This document shows positions 15,653-23,485 of a DNA stretch of 64,000 nt, piece after piece (the first letter of the stretch is position 1; the number at the start of each line of letters is the position of its first letter). The notes under the pieces are model-generated. The model had not been told where the DNA came from, searched no databases, and saw only the letters and a list, made by a program, of their open reading frames with translations. The DNA is taken from the NCBI GenBank assembly GCA_965229765.1, contig CBDDJT010000004.1, positions 1,240,001 through 1,304,000 of the forward strand, read 5' to 3'. The position numbers and the translations under genes were made by a program. The stretch is from ASV31 sp965229765. GTDB taxonomy: Bacteria; Pseudomonadota; Alphaproteobacteria; Rhodobacterales; Rhodobacteraceae.

Positions 15653-17604
15653 CAGACCCGCTCGACGACCTGAAATCCGCCTTCGCCCGCGCCACGCCCG
15701 CGCCGGATCCGGCCCGCAAGGCCGACATTCTGGCGCGCGCGCAGGAAAATTTCGACCGCGCCCAAGGATCGGCCTCTGCCGTGCGTCCTACCCCTGACCG
15801 ACCGCGCTTTGCGGCCGGGCTTCGCAATGGAGTAGGACACATGCTTTCCACCCTTTCCTCGCGCGGCGCGCTCGCCGCCGGAACCGCCATCGTCGCCGTG
15901 GGCGTCGTCATGATGCTGCCCGTGCTGCAACAATCGGCGCCGCCCATGCCCTTCCCCGCGGTGATGGAGGAAACCGCCCCGCCGCCGCGTCCCCTCGTGA
16001 TCGAGGAAATGGCACGGGATGACGCCGTGGCCCCCATGGCCGAAATCGCCGTGTCACCCGAACCGATGCCCATGGCCGATGTCGGCACCGCCCTGTCCCG
16101 GTCCGCGCCTGCCGGCGGCACCTTCGCCCTGTCATCGGAAGCCGAGGCGCCGATGATTCGCCCCATGCCGGTGCCGCTGCCCGACATGATTGTCGTTGAA
16201 GAGGCCGACACAGAGGCATTCGCCAACGCCGAGTCCAGCCCGGTGAGGATCGCCGCAGAAGAGCCGGTGTCGACCTTCTCTGTCGACGTCGATACGGCGT
16301 CATGGTCGATCCTGCGATCTTCGCTCATGGCCGGGCGTCTGCCCCCGGCGGATGCCGTGCGGATCGAGGAGATGGTGAACTACTTTCCCTACGCCTATCC
16401 CGCGCCGGAACCCGGCACCGACCCGTTCCGCGCCACCGTCACCCTGACGCAGACGCCCTGGAACCCCGACACGCAGCTTCTGCGCATCGGCCTTCAGGGC
16501 GAGATGCCCGCGCTTGCCGACCGCCCGGCGCTGAACCTCGTCTTTCTTGTCGACACCTCCGGGTCCATGCAGAACGCCGACAAGCTGCCGCTGCTGAAGC
16601 AATCCTTCCGCCTGATGCTGTCCGAGCTTCGGCCAGAGGATCAGGTGGCCATCGTCGCCTATGCCGGCAGCGCGGGCCGCGTGCTCGATCCCACGCCGGC
16701 ATCGGACCGGGCCACGATCCTCGCCGCGCTCGACAGGCTGGAGGCCGGTGGCTCCACCGCCGGGCAGGAGGGCCTTGAACTGGCCTATGCCACGGCCGAG
16801 GCGATGGCCGAAGACGGCCAGGTCGGCCGCGTGATCCTTGCCACCGACGGCGATTTCAACGTCGGTCTCTCGGACCCCGGCGCGCTGGAGGATTACATCG
16901 CCGACAAGCGCGACAGCGGCACCTACCTGTCCGTCCTTGGCTTCGGGCGCGGCAACCTCGACGACGCCACGATGCAGGCGCTGGCGCAGGCCGGAAACGG
17001 GCAGGCCGCCTATATCGACACGCTGGCCGAGGCGCGCAAGGTCCTGGTCGACCAGCTGACCGGGGCGCTTTTCCCCATCGCGGGCGACGTCAAGGTGCAG
17101 GTGGAATTCAACCCCGCCACGGTCGCCGAATACCGGCTGATCGGCTACGAGACCCGTGCGCTGAGGCGAGAGGATTTCAACAATGACCGGGTGGATGCCG
17201 GGGACATCGGCGCGGGCCACTCCGTCACCGCGCTGTACGAGATCACGCCGCCGGGCTCGCCCGCCGTCCTGAACGATCCGCTGCGCTATGGCGACGCCGC
17301 GCCTGCCGGCGGGGCCAGCGAAGAGATCGGCTTTCTCCGCCTGCGCTACAAGGCGCCGGGGCAGGACGACAGCCGCCTGATCGAAACGCCGATCGGCACG
17401 GACGCCACAGAGCCCGACGCCGACCTGCGCTTCGCCGCGGCCATCGCCGGTTTCGGTCAGCTTCTGCGCGATGGCACATACCTTGGTGACTGGTCGTGGT
17501 CGGACGCCATCGCACTGGCCGAAGGCGCGCAGGGCGACGACCGTTTCGGCTACCGGCGCGAGGCGGTCACGCTGATGCGCCTTGCCGAAAGCCTGTCACG
17601 CTAA
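15649..17604 (+). CDS. VWA-domain membrane protein of the YfbK type, probable anti-sigma partner
   Basis: Protein of 651 aa. Residues 1-70 are polar and probably cytoplasmic; one hydrophobic segment spans about 73-92; a Pro/Glu-rich linker follows. The YfbK-type N-terminal block is at about 205-280 (STFSVDVDTASWSILRSSL, VNYFPYAY), the von Willebrand A domain at about 290-465 with an intact MIDAS DTSGS near residue 302 and ATDGDFNVG, and the C-terminal conserved domain closes with DRFGYRREAVTLMRLAESL. The ATGA overlap with the ECF sigma gene and the single membrane crossing suggest that the short cytoplasmic head holds the sigma factor while the periplasmic VWA part senses a partner. The family is known; the anti-sigma role is inference. 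Confidence 0.88.
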   Translation: MTDPLDDLKSAFARATPAPDPARKADILARAQENFDRAQGSASAVRPTPDRPRFAAGLRNGVGHMLSTLSSRGALAAGTAIVAVGVVMMLPVLQQSAPPMPFPAVMEETAPPPRPLVIEEMARDDAVAPMAEIAVSPEPMPMADVGTALSRSAPAGGTFALSSEAEAPMIRPMPVPLPDMIVVEEADTEAFANAESSPVRIAAEEPVSTFSVDVDTASWSILRSSLMAGRLPPADAVRIEEMVNYFPYAYPAPEPGTDPFRATVTLTQTPWNPDTQLLRIGLQGEMPALADRPALNLVFLVDTSGSMQNADKLPLLKQSFRLMLSELRPEDQVAIVAYAGSAGRVLDPTPASDRATILAALDRLEAGGSTAGQEGLELAYATAEAMAEDGQVGRVILATDGDFNVGLSDPGALEDYIADKRDSGTYLSVLGFGRGNLDDATMQALAQAGNGQAAYIDTLAEARKVLVDQLTGALFPIAGDVKVQVEFNPATVAEYRLIGYETRALRREDFNNDRVDAGDIGAGHSVTALYEITPPGSPAVLNDPLRYGDAAPAGGASEEIGFLRLRYKAPGQDDSRLIETPIGTDATEPDADLRFAAAIAGFGQLLRDGTYLGDWSWSDAIALAEGAQGDDRFGYRREAVTLMRLAESLSR

Positions 17605-17742
17605 ACGCCACCCGCGCGGACATCTCCGGTTGCCCGCGCGGGGCCGCGCCCCATCTATTTGCACGGCAGAATGAAAACCCCTGTTCAGGACGGGCGCTGC
17701 CGCTAAAGTCGTACTGCGGCCATTCACCGAACGAGGACAGGC

Positions 17743-18954
17743 ATGACATCCATTGCACGTTTCACCGTCCGCGCCGGTCTGGGCGCGCTTCTTTCCGCCG
17801 CGCTGGCCCTGCCCGCGCTGGCCCAGGATGCGCCCGCGCAGGTCGACACCCAGCGCCTGACGCCCACCGCCGGGCGCGCCGACAGCTTCTTCGGCTCTGT
17901 CAGTGCGGCGGAAATGTCCAGCCTGTCCTACCAGGCGCGCGGCTGTATCGTGGAAATCTCGGATGACGCCAAGCGCGAACGCGTGGTCGAGGCCGGGCAG
18001 GTCCTTGTCCGGCTCGACGACCAGCGCGTGCGCCTCGCTCTTCTGACCGCCGAGGCGCGTCTGCTGGAGCTTTCGGCAGCGCTTGATGAACGGCGCCTGT
18101 CGCTGGATGCCGCACGCGCCGACGAACGCCGCCGCCAGGCAGAGCTTGACCTTTCGACCGAGGAATTCGAGCGCAGCAACGCGATGCTCAGCCGCGGGCT
18201 CATCAACGAATCCGCCATGGACGCGGTCGAGAAAAGCTATCTCAACGCCGTTTTCGCCGCCGAACGCGCGACAGAGGCCATCGCAAGCGCCGAGGCCGCT
18301 GTGCGCCGCGCCGAGATCGCGCTTGAAATCGGCACCCTCGACAGCCGTTCTGCCCAGATCGACCTTGAAAAGCTGGTGCTGGCCGCGCCCTTCGACGGAA
18401 TCCTCGTGGGTTTCGAGGCCAACGTCGGCGATTGCGTGCAAGAGGGCGAACTGTCCGCCCGCGTCTATGTCCCCGACCAGAAATCGGTCGATGTCTATCT
18501 GCAAATCAGCCGCCTGACCCAGCCAGAGACCAGCGGCCTTGCCATCGGGTCAGCCGTGCAGGTCTACCGCGTGAATCGCCAGACCTGCGGCGGCACCATC
18601 ACCCGCATCGACACCGAGGCGGATCTTGAAAACCAGCTGGTGCAGGTCACCGTCGATGTCGACGAACCCTGCGCCGAACAGCTTTTCCTGAACGAATCGG
18701 TCGAGATAGAGGTGATGCAGGACGACGCCGCGGCCGCCTATGTCGTGCCCGCCGCGGCGCTGGTGGGCGGGGCCGCGGTGTTCCTTGTGGACGAAGCCGC
18801 GCAGACGCTGTCCGCCACCCCGGTCGAGGTCGTGCACCAGACCGCACGTGACGTGACCGTGATGATCGCGGGCGCGCGCGGGCGGCTCGTTGTCACCAAC
18901 CCGACGGCAGAGATGGCCGACGGGATGCCTGTGACGCTCGGCCCGGCGGGCTGA
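17743..18954 (+). CDS. Orphan periplasmic adaptor (HlyD/RND membrane-fusion protein)
   Basis: Periplasmic adaptor subunit of the HlyD_D23/AcrA type, 403 aa. A signal peptide covers residues 1-27 (ending LALPALA). The biotinyl-lipoyl-like half-motif VVEAGQVLVRLDDQRVRLAL is followed by a long helical hairpin (about 105-195, rich in Ala, Glu and Arg), and then the second lipoyl half LAAPFDGILVGFEANVGDCVQEG and beta-barrel domains. Adaptors normally bridge an inner-membrane pump and an outer-membrane channel, but neither is adjacent. The gene runs convergently into an EamA exporter, three bases apart. It may serve a pump encoded elsewhere. Five Cys residues are more than usual for such proteins. 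Confidence 0.82.
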   Translation: MTSIARFTVRAGLGALLSAALALPALAQDAPAQVDTQRLTPTAGRADSFFGSVSAAEMSSLSYQARGCIVEISDDAKRERVVEAGQVLVRLDDQRVRLALLTAEARLLELSAALDERRLSLDAARADERRRQAELDLSTEEFERSNAMLSRGLINESAMDAVEKSYLNAVFAAERATEAIASAEAAVRRAEIALEIGTLDSRSAQIDLEKLVLAAPFDGILVGFEANVGDCVQEGELSARVYVPDQKSVDVYLQISRLTQPETSGLAIGSAVQVYRVNRQTCGGTITRIDTEADLENQLVQVTVDVDEPCAEQLFLNESVEIEVMQDDAAAAYVVPAAALVGGAAVFLVDEAAQTLSATPVEVVHQTARDVTVMIAGARGRLVVTNPTAEMADGMPVTLGPAG

Positions 18955-18957
18955 CGC

Positions 18958-19860
18958 TCAGTCCGCCGCGCGGCGCGTCCGCTCGAAGACATAAAGCCCC
19001 GCGCCCACGATGATCGCGGTGCCGATCCATGTCATGGTGTCGGGGAAATCGCCGAACACCAGCCAGCCAAGGATGGTGGCCGACACGATCTCGAAATACT
19101 GGAACGGGGCGGCGATGCCCGCCTCGATCCGGCTCAGCGCCAGCACGATCAGCCTGTGCGACAGCGCCGCCAGCATCCCCAGCGCCGCGAACAACGCCCA
19201 TTCCCGCCCGGTCAGCCCACCGATCCCCACCTCTGGCGCGCCCCAGATCACCGACTGCGCCACCACGCCGATGGACAAGGTCAGCGCCGCGAACGCGCCG
19301 CTCCAGAATTGCAGGCCCGCGCCGCTGCCGCCGCGCGACATCGCCCGCGTCACCAGCATGTAGAGCGCGAAGAAAAGCGCCGTGCCCAGCGGGAACAGCG
19401 CCGCCGTGCCATAGGCCGCCGTGTTGGGCTGAAGCACCACAAGCGCCCCCAGCAGTCCCACCACGATGGCCGACATCCGCCGCCAGCCGATCCGCTCGCC
19501 CAGAAAGACCGCGCCCAGCGCCGTCAGGATCAGCGGTTCGACAAAGAAGATGGCGATGGCGTTGGCCACCGGCATTACCGTCAGCGCATGGTTCAGGCAG
19601 ACCAGCGCGGTGCCAAGGCAGACGCCCGCCACCGCGAATCCCAGCGCCGGCCGCCGGGCGCGCACCTGCCAGATCAGGATCGGCGCCAGCACGATCGTCT
19701 GGATGATGAACCGCCCGGCCGCCACCTGCATCGGCGTCAGCCGGTCCAGCAGCAGCTTGGCAAGCACGTCGAGCCCCGGCGCGATGAACATCGCCGTCAC
19801 CAGAAGGCTGACACCAAGCGCACGTTCGCGCGCATCGTCCGGAAGGGGCAGGGCGGTCAT
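18958..19860 (-). CDS. DMT superfamily transporter (EamA family)
   Basis: Inner-membrane protein of 300 aa with ten predicted hydrophobic segments arranged as two EamA repeats. Typical landmarks are LNHALTVMPVANAIAIFFVEPLILTALGAVFLGERIGW at the end of the first repeat and APFQYFEIVSATILGWLVFGDFPD at the end of the second. EamA proteins usually export amino acids or other small metabolites. The gene converges with the orphan adaptor gene and stands alone on its strand; the hsp20 terminator lies just upstream of its start. Substrate cannot be predicted. Confidence 0.9.
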   Translation of the reverse strand: MTALPLPDDARERALGVSLLVTAMFIAPGLDVLAKLLLDRLTPMQVAAGRFIIQTIVLAPILIWQVRARRPALGFAVAGVCLGTALVCLNHALTVMPVANAIAIFFVEPLILTALGAVFLGERIGWRRMSAIVVGLLGALVVLQPNTAAYGTAALFPLGTALFFALYMLVTRAMSRGGSGAGLQFWSGAFAALTLSIGVVAQSVIWGAPEVGIGGLTGREWALFAALGMLAALSHRLIVLALSRIEAGIAAPFQYFEIVSATILGWLVFGDFPDTMTWIGTAIIVGAGLYVFERTRRAAD

Positions 19861-19922
19861 GGCGCAGCGTTGCCACTCCGCGCGGCCCCGCGCCAGCAGA
19901 ATTCATGCCCTCGCCCCAAACG

Positions 19923-19949
19923 AAAAAGGCGCGCCCCGAAGGACGCGCC
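19923..19949 (-). terminator. Rho-independent terminator of the hsp20 gene
   Basis: On the minus strand a stem of GGCGCGTCC and GGGCGCGCC around a TTCG-type loop is followed directly by TTTTT. It lies about 30 bases after the hsp20 stop codon, as expected for an intrinsic terminator. Confidence 0.8.
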
Positions 19950-19981
19950 AGTTGAATGAGGGGTCGTGAAACGGTCGGCGA

Positions 19982-20446
19982 TCAGGCTTCGGCGGTTTCC
20001 ACCACGGTCGCGGCCACGGTGTCGGCGTTGCCGATCGCGATGCGGCGGGGCTTCAGCGCTTCGGGAATTTCGCGCTGAAGGTCGATGTGCAACATGCCGT
20101 TCTCATGGGCCGCGCCGGTGACGCGGACATGATCGGCAAGGTGGAAACGCCGCTCGAACGCGCGGGTGGCGATGCCACGGTGCAGGAAGGTGCGCGGGCT
20201 TTCGTCCTCGGCCTTGCGGGCCGACACGATCAGCGCGTTCTCGCGAACCTCGACCGAAAGGTCGTCGTCGGTAAAGCCCGCCACGGCCAGCGAAATGCGA
20301 TAGGCGTTATCGGCGGTCTTCTCGATGTTGTAGGGCGGATAGGTCGGCTGCGACACGTCGCTGGCCAGAACCCGGTCCATCATGTCGGCGATGCGGTCAA
20401 AGCCGACGGTCGCGCGGTAAAGCGGCGAAAGATCAAGGGTGCGCAT
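19982..20446 (-). CDS. Hsp20/alpha-crystallin family small heat-shock protein
   Basis: Small heat-shock protein of 154 aa, an ATP-independent holdase that keeps unfolding proteins soluble. The N-terminus MRTLDLSPLYRATVGFDRIADMM matches IbpA-type proteins. The alpha-crystallin domain spans about residues 38-130 (YNIEKTADNAYRISLAVAGF, then TFLHRGIATRAFERRFHLAD and NGMLHIDLQREIPEALKPR, containing the I-P-E type end motif). Expression should be heat-induced: a sigma-32-like promoter lies at 20537-20567 and the 5' leader carries a ROSE-type hairpin over the ribosome site. A terminator follows the gene. Confidence 0.95.
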   Translation of the reverse strand: MRTLDLSPLYRATVGFDRIADMMDRVLASDVSQPTYPPYNIEKTADNAYRISLAVAGFTDDDLSVEVRENALIVSARKAEDESPRTFLHRGIATRAFERRFHLADHVRVTGAAHENGMLHIDLQREIPEALKPRRIAIGNADTVAATVVETAEA

Positions 20447-20530
20447 GGGTCATCCTCCATTGAGCGATACCAAGGTGTATGCCCTCCCATCCGGGACGGG
20501 CGTCCGCCGGACCCGTCACGCGGCGTCCGG
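20447..20530 (-). promoter_or_regulatory. ROSE-like RNA thermometer in the hsp20 leader
   Basis: The minus-strand leader before the hsp20 ATG can fold into three hairpins: GCCGGAC with GTCCGGC (7 bp), ATAC with GTAT (4 bp), and a last hairpin in which TCGCTC pairs with the ribosome site GAGGA across an AATG loop. The last one contains the conserved U(U/C)GCU box of ROSE elements opposite the Shine-Dalgarno sequence, with the facing G-G mismatch known from these thermometers. In rhizobia and relatives such elements block translation of hsp20 mRNA at low temperature. Length (about 84 nt from the predicted start site) also fits. Confidence 0.75.
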
Positions 20531-20536
20531 CCAGTC

Positions 20537-20567
20537 AGATGTGGGATGCCGAAATCGCGCTTTCAAG
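20537..20567 (-). promoter_or_regulatory. Sigma-32 (RpoH)-type promoter of hsp20
   Basis: On the minus strand CTTGAAA and CCCACATCT are separated by 15 bases, close to the heat-shock consensus CTTGAAA with CCCCATNT. Transcription would start near 20530, giving a leader of about 84 nt. It sits immediately after the stop codon of the protease gene. Confidence 0.7.
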
Positions 20568-20571
20568 CCCG

Positions 20572-21387
20572 TCACGGACGCAGGAATTTCGCGCCCGTGC
20601 TGTTGCGCGCCTCGATCGGCGGCAGGTGGCGCACCGGCGGCGCGGCGCGGGCGAACACCCCGTCCGCCTCGGCCAGCAGCGCCCAGAGATCGGCCAGCGG
20701 CGCCTCCAGATCGGTGCCCAGTGCCACCTTCCGCCCGTCCATCTCGGCCTTGGCCGACACCACGGACACGATGCGCGGCACGCCGTTCTCCTCGACCAGC
20801 ACCGGCGCGCCGGACGATCCGAAATCCACGTCGCAGCTTAGCACCAGCGTGCCGGCATTTTGCGCCAGCACATGGCACCGCTCCTGCAACGACGGGCTGT
20901 CGGCGCGGTCATGGGCATAGGACAGCACGCTCACCTCTGCACCCCGGCGCGGGTGCGGGCGTGTCTCGAAAGGGATGACGGCGCTCAGCCGGATCGGCAT
21001 GTCCAGCCGCAACAGCGCCACGTCGTTCTCGATCCGCAGCCGCGATCCCGGCTCGGCCAGCGCAAAGGCCGGATGCGGCAGCGCCTGCCGCACTCCGCGA
21101 TAGGCCGCCGCCCGCCCGTTGCGCCAATCCGCCAGAAACTCGATCTCGGACGCGTCGAACCGCCGCCCCGTGGTCTTGTCGTAAAGGCAATGCGCGGCCG
21201 TCAGCACCACGTCCTCGGCGATCAGCGCGCCGGTGCAGAACGCCGTGCCGCCAAGGTTCAGCCGCCCTACCGCCTGCCAGCCGCGCGAATCGTCGCCCGT
21301 CATCAGCGCGCGCAGCCCGCTTTCCTCGGATTTGCCGTCGGTCGTGACCAGCACCACCGCCAGGAATATCGCGATCCACTTCCACAT
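20572..21387 (-). CDS. Secreted trypsin-like serine protease
   Basis: S1-family serine protease of 271 aa from an ATG at 21387 that follows GGAGGA; the upstream in-frame extension has no support. Residues 1-20 form a signal peptide or membrane anchor (MWKWIAIFLAVVLVTT). The catalytic triad is complete: His66 in LTAAHC, Asp122 in ENDVALL and Ser192 in FGSSGAPV. Cysteines at 51, 67, 171 and 185 could make two disulfides, which supports a periplasmic or extracellular site. The residue before the serine motif differs from the usual GDSGG. No obvious partner gene is adjacent; the upstream glc operon is separated by 50 bases. Confidence 0.88.
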   Translation of the reverse strand: MWKWIAIFLAVVLVTTDGKSEESGLRALMTGDDSRGWQAVGRLNLGGTAFCTGALIAEDVVLTAAHCLYDKTTGRRFDASEIEFLADWRNGRAAAYRGVRQALPHPAFALAEPGSRLRIENDVALLRLDMPIRLSAVIPFETRPHPRRGAEVSVLSYAHDRADSPSLQERCHVLAQNAGTLVLSCDVDFGSSGAPVLVEENGVPRIVSVVSAKAEMDGRKVALGTDLEAPLADLWALLAEADGVFARAAPPVRHLPPIEARNSTGAKFLRP

Positions 21388-21437
21388 GGGTCCGGTCCTC
21401 CGCTCGGACCCGGAACTATCGCCCGCGTCTGGCGCTT

Positions 21438-22733
21438 CTATGGCCTGTCTGGGGACAATCGTGGCGGTTTCGGGCCGCCCGTGGCCCAATCCAGCAACTC
21501 TACCGTGTGGACCACTGGCACATCCGTGCCACCGCCGATCTGCATCATGCAGCCGATGTTGCCCGCCGCGATCACCTCGGGCGCCTTCGCCTCCAGCGTC
21601 TGCACCTTGCGTGCGCGCAACTGTGTGGAAATCTCGGGCTGCATCAGGTTGTAGGTCCCCGCTGATCCGCAGCACAGATGCGGGTCAGCCGGTTCCACCA
21701 CCTCGAAGCCCGCGCGCCGCAGCAGGTCCTTGGGCGCGGTCTTGACCTTCTGCCCGTGCTGCAGCGAACAGGCCGCGTGATAGGCCACCCGCAGCGGCGC
21801 CGCACCGCCGGCGGGCAGGTCCAGCGTCTGCAACAGCTCGCTCACATCCATCGCCAGCGCCGACACCCGCGCCGCGTCCCCTGCCATGGGGTCGTTGCGG
21901 AACATGTGCCCGTAGTCCTTCACCGTCGTGCCGCAGCCCGAGGTGTTGATGACGATGGCGTCCAGCGGATCGGCCCGGTCCTCGGCCAGCCAGGCGCGGA
22001 TGTTGCGCGCCGCCGCCGCGTGGCTTTCGTCCTCCTTGCCCATGTGATGCACAAGCGCCCCGCAACAGCCCATGCCGCGCGCCACCACCACCTCGCAGCC
22101 CAGCCGGCGCAGTAGCCGGATCGTGGCGTCGTTGATGTCGGTGTTCAGCGCCCGCTGCGCACAGCCCGTCATCAGCGCCACGCGCTTCCTGCGTTCGCCC
22201 ACCGCCGGGAACACCTGCGGATCGTCGTTGCGGCTGACCGGCGGGATCTGCGCCGGCACCATCTCCAGCATGGCGCGCAGCCGCGCATCGGGCATCAGGC
22301 GGCGGAACGGATAGCCGATCTTGGCGCCCAGCAGGGCAAGCCGGAACCGCCCGGGATAGGGCAGCACCCGCGCCAGCACCCAGCGCAGCGCCCGGTCCAT
22401 GAAAGGCCGGCGATAGGTCTTTTCGATATGCGCGCGGGCATGGTCGACAAGGTGCATGTAATGCACCCCCGACGGACAGGTCGTCATGCAGGCAAGGCAC
22501 GACAGGCAGCGGTCGATATGCTTGACCGTCTTCGCATCCGCCGGCCGGTCGTTCTCCAGCATGTCCTTTATCAGGTAGATGCGCCCGCGCGGGCTGTCCA
22601 ACTCATCGCCCAGCACCTGGTAGGTCGGGCAGGTCGCCGTGCAGAACCCGCAATGCACGCAGGACCGCAGGATCTCGTTCGACCGCGCGGTCGCGGGGTC
22701 CTTCAGCTGCTCGGGCGTGAATGTCGTTTGCAT
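21438..22733 (-). CDS. glcF: Glycolate oxidase iron-sulfur subunit
   Basis: GlcF, 431 aa, the electron-transferring subunit that with GlcD and GlcE oxidises glycolate to glyoxylate and passes electrons to the respiratory chain. Two ferredoxin-type cluster motifs occur near the N-terminus: CVHCGFCTATCP (about residues 25-36) and CLSCLACMTTCP (about 75-86). Two CCG domains follow, marked by GCCGALVHH and HLCCGSAGTY. It is the last gene of the operon, after two small membrane proteins that separate it from glcE. Confidence 0.95.
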   Translation of the reverse strand: MQTTFTPEQLKDPATARSNEILRSCVHCGFCTATCPTYQVLGDELDSPRGRIYLIKDMLENDRPADAKTVKHIDRCLSCLACMTTCPSGVHYMHLVDHARAHIEKTYRRPFMDRALRWVLARVLPYPGRFRLALLGAKIGYPFRRLMPDARLRAMLEMVPAQIPPVSRNDDPQVFPAVGERRKRVALMTGCAQRALNTDINDATIRLLRRLGCEVVVARGMGCCGALVHHMGKEDESHAAAARNIRAWLAEDRADPLDAIVINTSGCGTTVKDYGHMFRNDPMAGDAARVSALAMDVSELLQTLDLPAGGAAPLRVAYHAACSLQHGQKVKTAPKDLLRRAGFEVVEPADPHLCCGSAGTYNLMQPEISTQLRARKVQTLEAKAPEVIAAGNIGCMMQIGGGTDVPVVHTVELLDWATGGPKPPRLSPDRP

Positions 22734-22743
22734 GTCCGCGCTT

Positions 22744-23103
22744 TCAGATCAGAGACAGGAAGACGATCCCGAAGACCGCCGAGACCACAAGGTAGACCGC
22801 CGTGAAGACCCCGCGCGCGGCCCAGACCCGTTCGAACCGGCCGAGGTAGAGGTGATAGAGCATCCCGGCCACGCAGGCCGACATCGCGCCCACGGCAAGG
22901 GCCGCCAGCACCTCTGGCGCGATCCCCGCCACCGGCCCGCCCGACACGCCCGCCACCAGCGCCAAAGCCCCGGCGATCGCCAGCCCCACCTGCGCCAGAA
23001 AGGCGCCGCGCTTGCGGTCCGACATCAGCGCGAAGGCCCCGAAGACGGCGGCCGACGTCACCGCGATAAGTCCGGTCAGCAACCCGTTTTCCAGTTCGTC
23101 CAT
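22744..23103 (-). CDS. Small four-helix membrane protein within the glc operon
   Basis: Protein of 119 aa from an ATG at 23103, with GAGAGG upstream. Four hydrophobic segments are visible at about residues 8-24, 33-52, 60-82 and 95-118. I do not recognise the family. It ends ten bases before glcF and follows another small membrane protein by ten bases, all on one strand, so it belongs to the glycolate oxidase operon. It might anchor the GlcDEF complex or act in glycolate transport, but nothing in the sequence shows that. Confidence 0.75.
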   Translation of the reverse strand: MDELENGLLTGLIAVTSAAVFGAFALMSDRKRGAFLAQVGLAIAGALALVAGVSGGPVAGIAPEVLAALAVGAMSACVAGMLYHLYLGRFERVWAARGVFTAVYLVVSAVFGIVFLSLI

Positions 23104-23113
23104 TCCCAACCTC

Positions 23114-23485
23114 TCAATCGACCCACGGCCACAGGAACACCGTGGCATAGGCACCCAGAACCAGCGAAACCGAAACCGCGCGCTGGATCAGAACCGGGCG
23201 CATGCGCCAGCCCGGTCGCATCGCAACCCAGCCGTCCGCCAGCCCGGCCAGCAGCAGGTGCCCAAGCGTTACGCAGGACACTCCCAGCATGGTCTCCTCG
23301 AACCCGTTGAAAAAGCCCAGCGCCTCGCCGCGCAGGAATGCCGGTATCGCCGCGGCGAAAAGCCCGAGCGCCCCCAGCCCGTAGATCACGCGCCGGCGGC
23401 CCACCGCCTGCCGCGCCACCATGAAGCCCGCCACGGGCAACAGCACGAACAGGGTCAGCGCGATGGCAAGGACGCCCCATTTCAC
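23114..23485 (-). CDS. Small membrane protein coupled to glcE
   Basis: Protein of 123 aa starting at a GTG at 23485 that overlaps the glcE stop (GTGA). Hydrophobic segments occur at about residues 5-23, 35-53, 60-80 and 97-118, with RRRVIYGLGALGLFAAAIPAF in the second. I do not recognise the family. The overlap with glcE and the ten-base gap to the next small membrane protein mean all three are translated from one message. Together the two proteins look like an accessory membrane module of this glc operon. Confidence 0.72.
   Translation of the reverse strand: MKWGVLAIALTLFVLLPVAGFMVARQAVGRRRVIYGLGALGLFAAAIPAFLRGEALGFFNGFEETMLGVSCVTLGHLLLAGLADGWVAMRPGWRMRPVLIQRAVSVSLVLGAYATVFLWPWVD

Noticed and set aside
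17605..17742. Terminator after the VWA gene
   Set aside because: CCGCGCGG repeats can pair, but there is no U-run and pairing is ambiguous, so no call was made.
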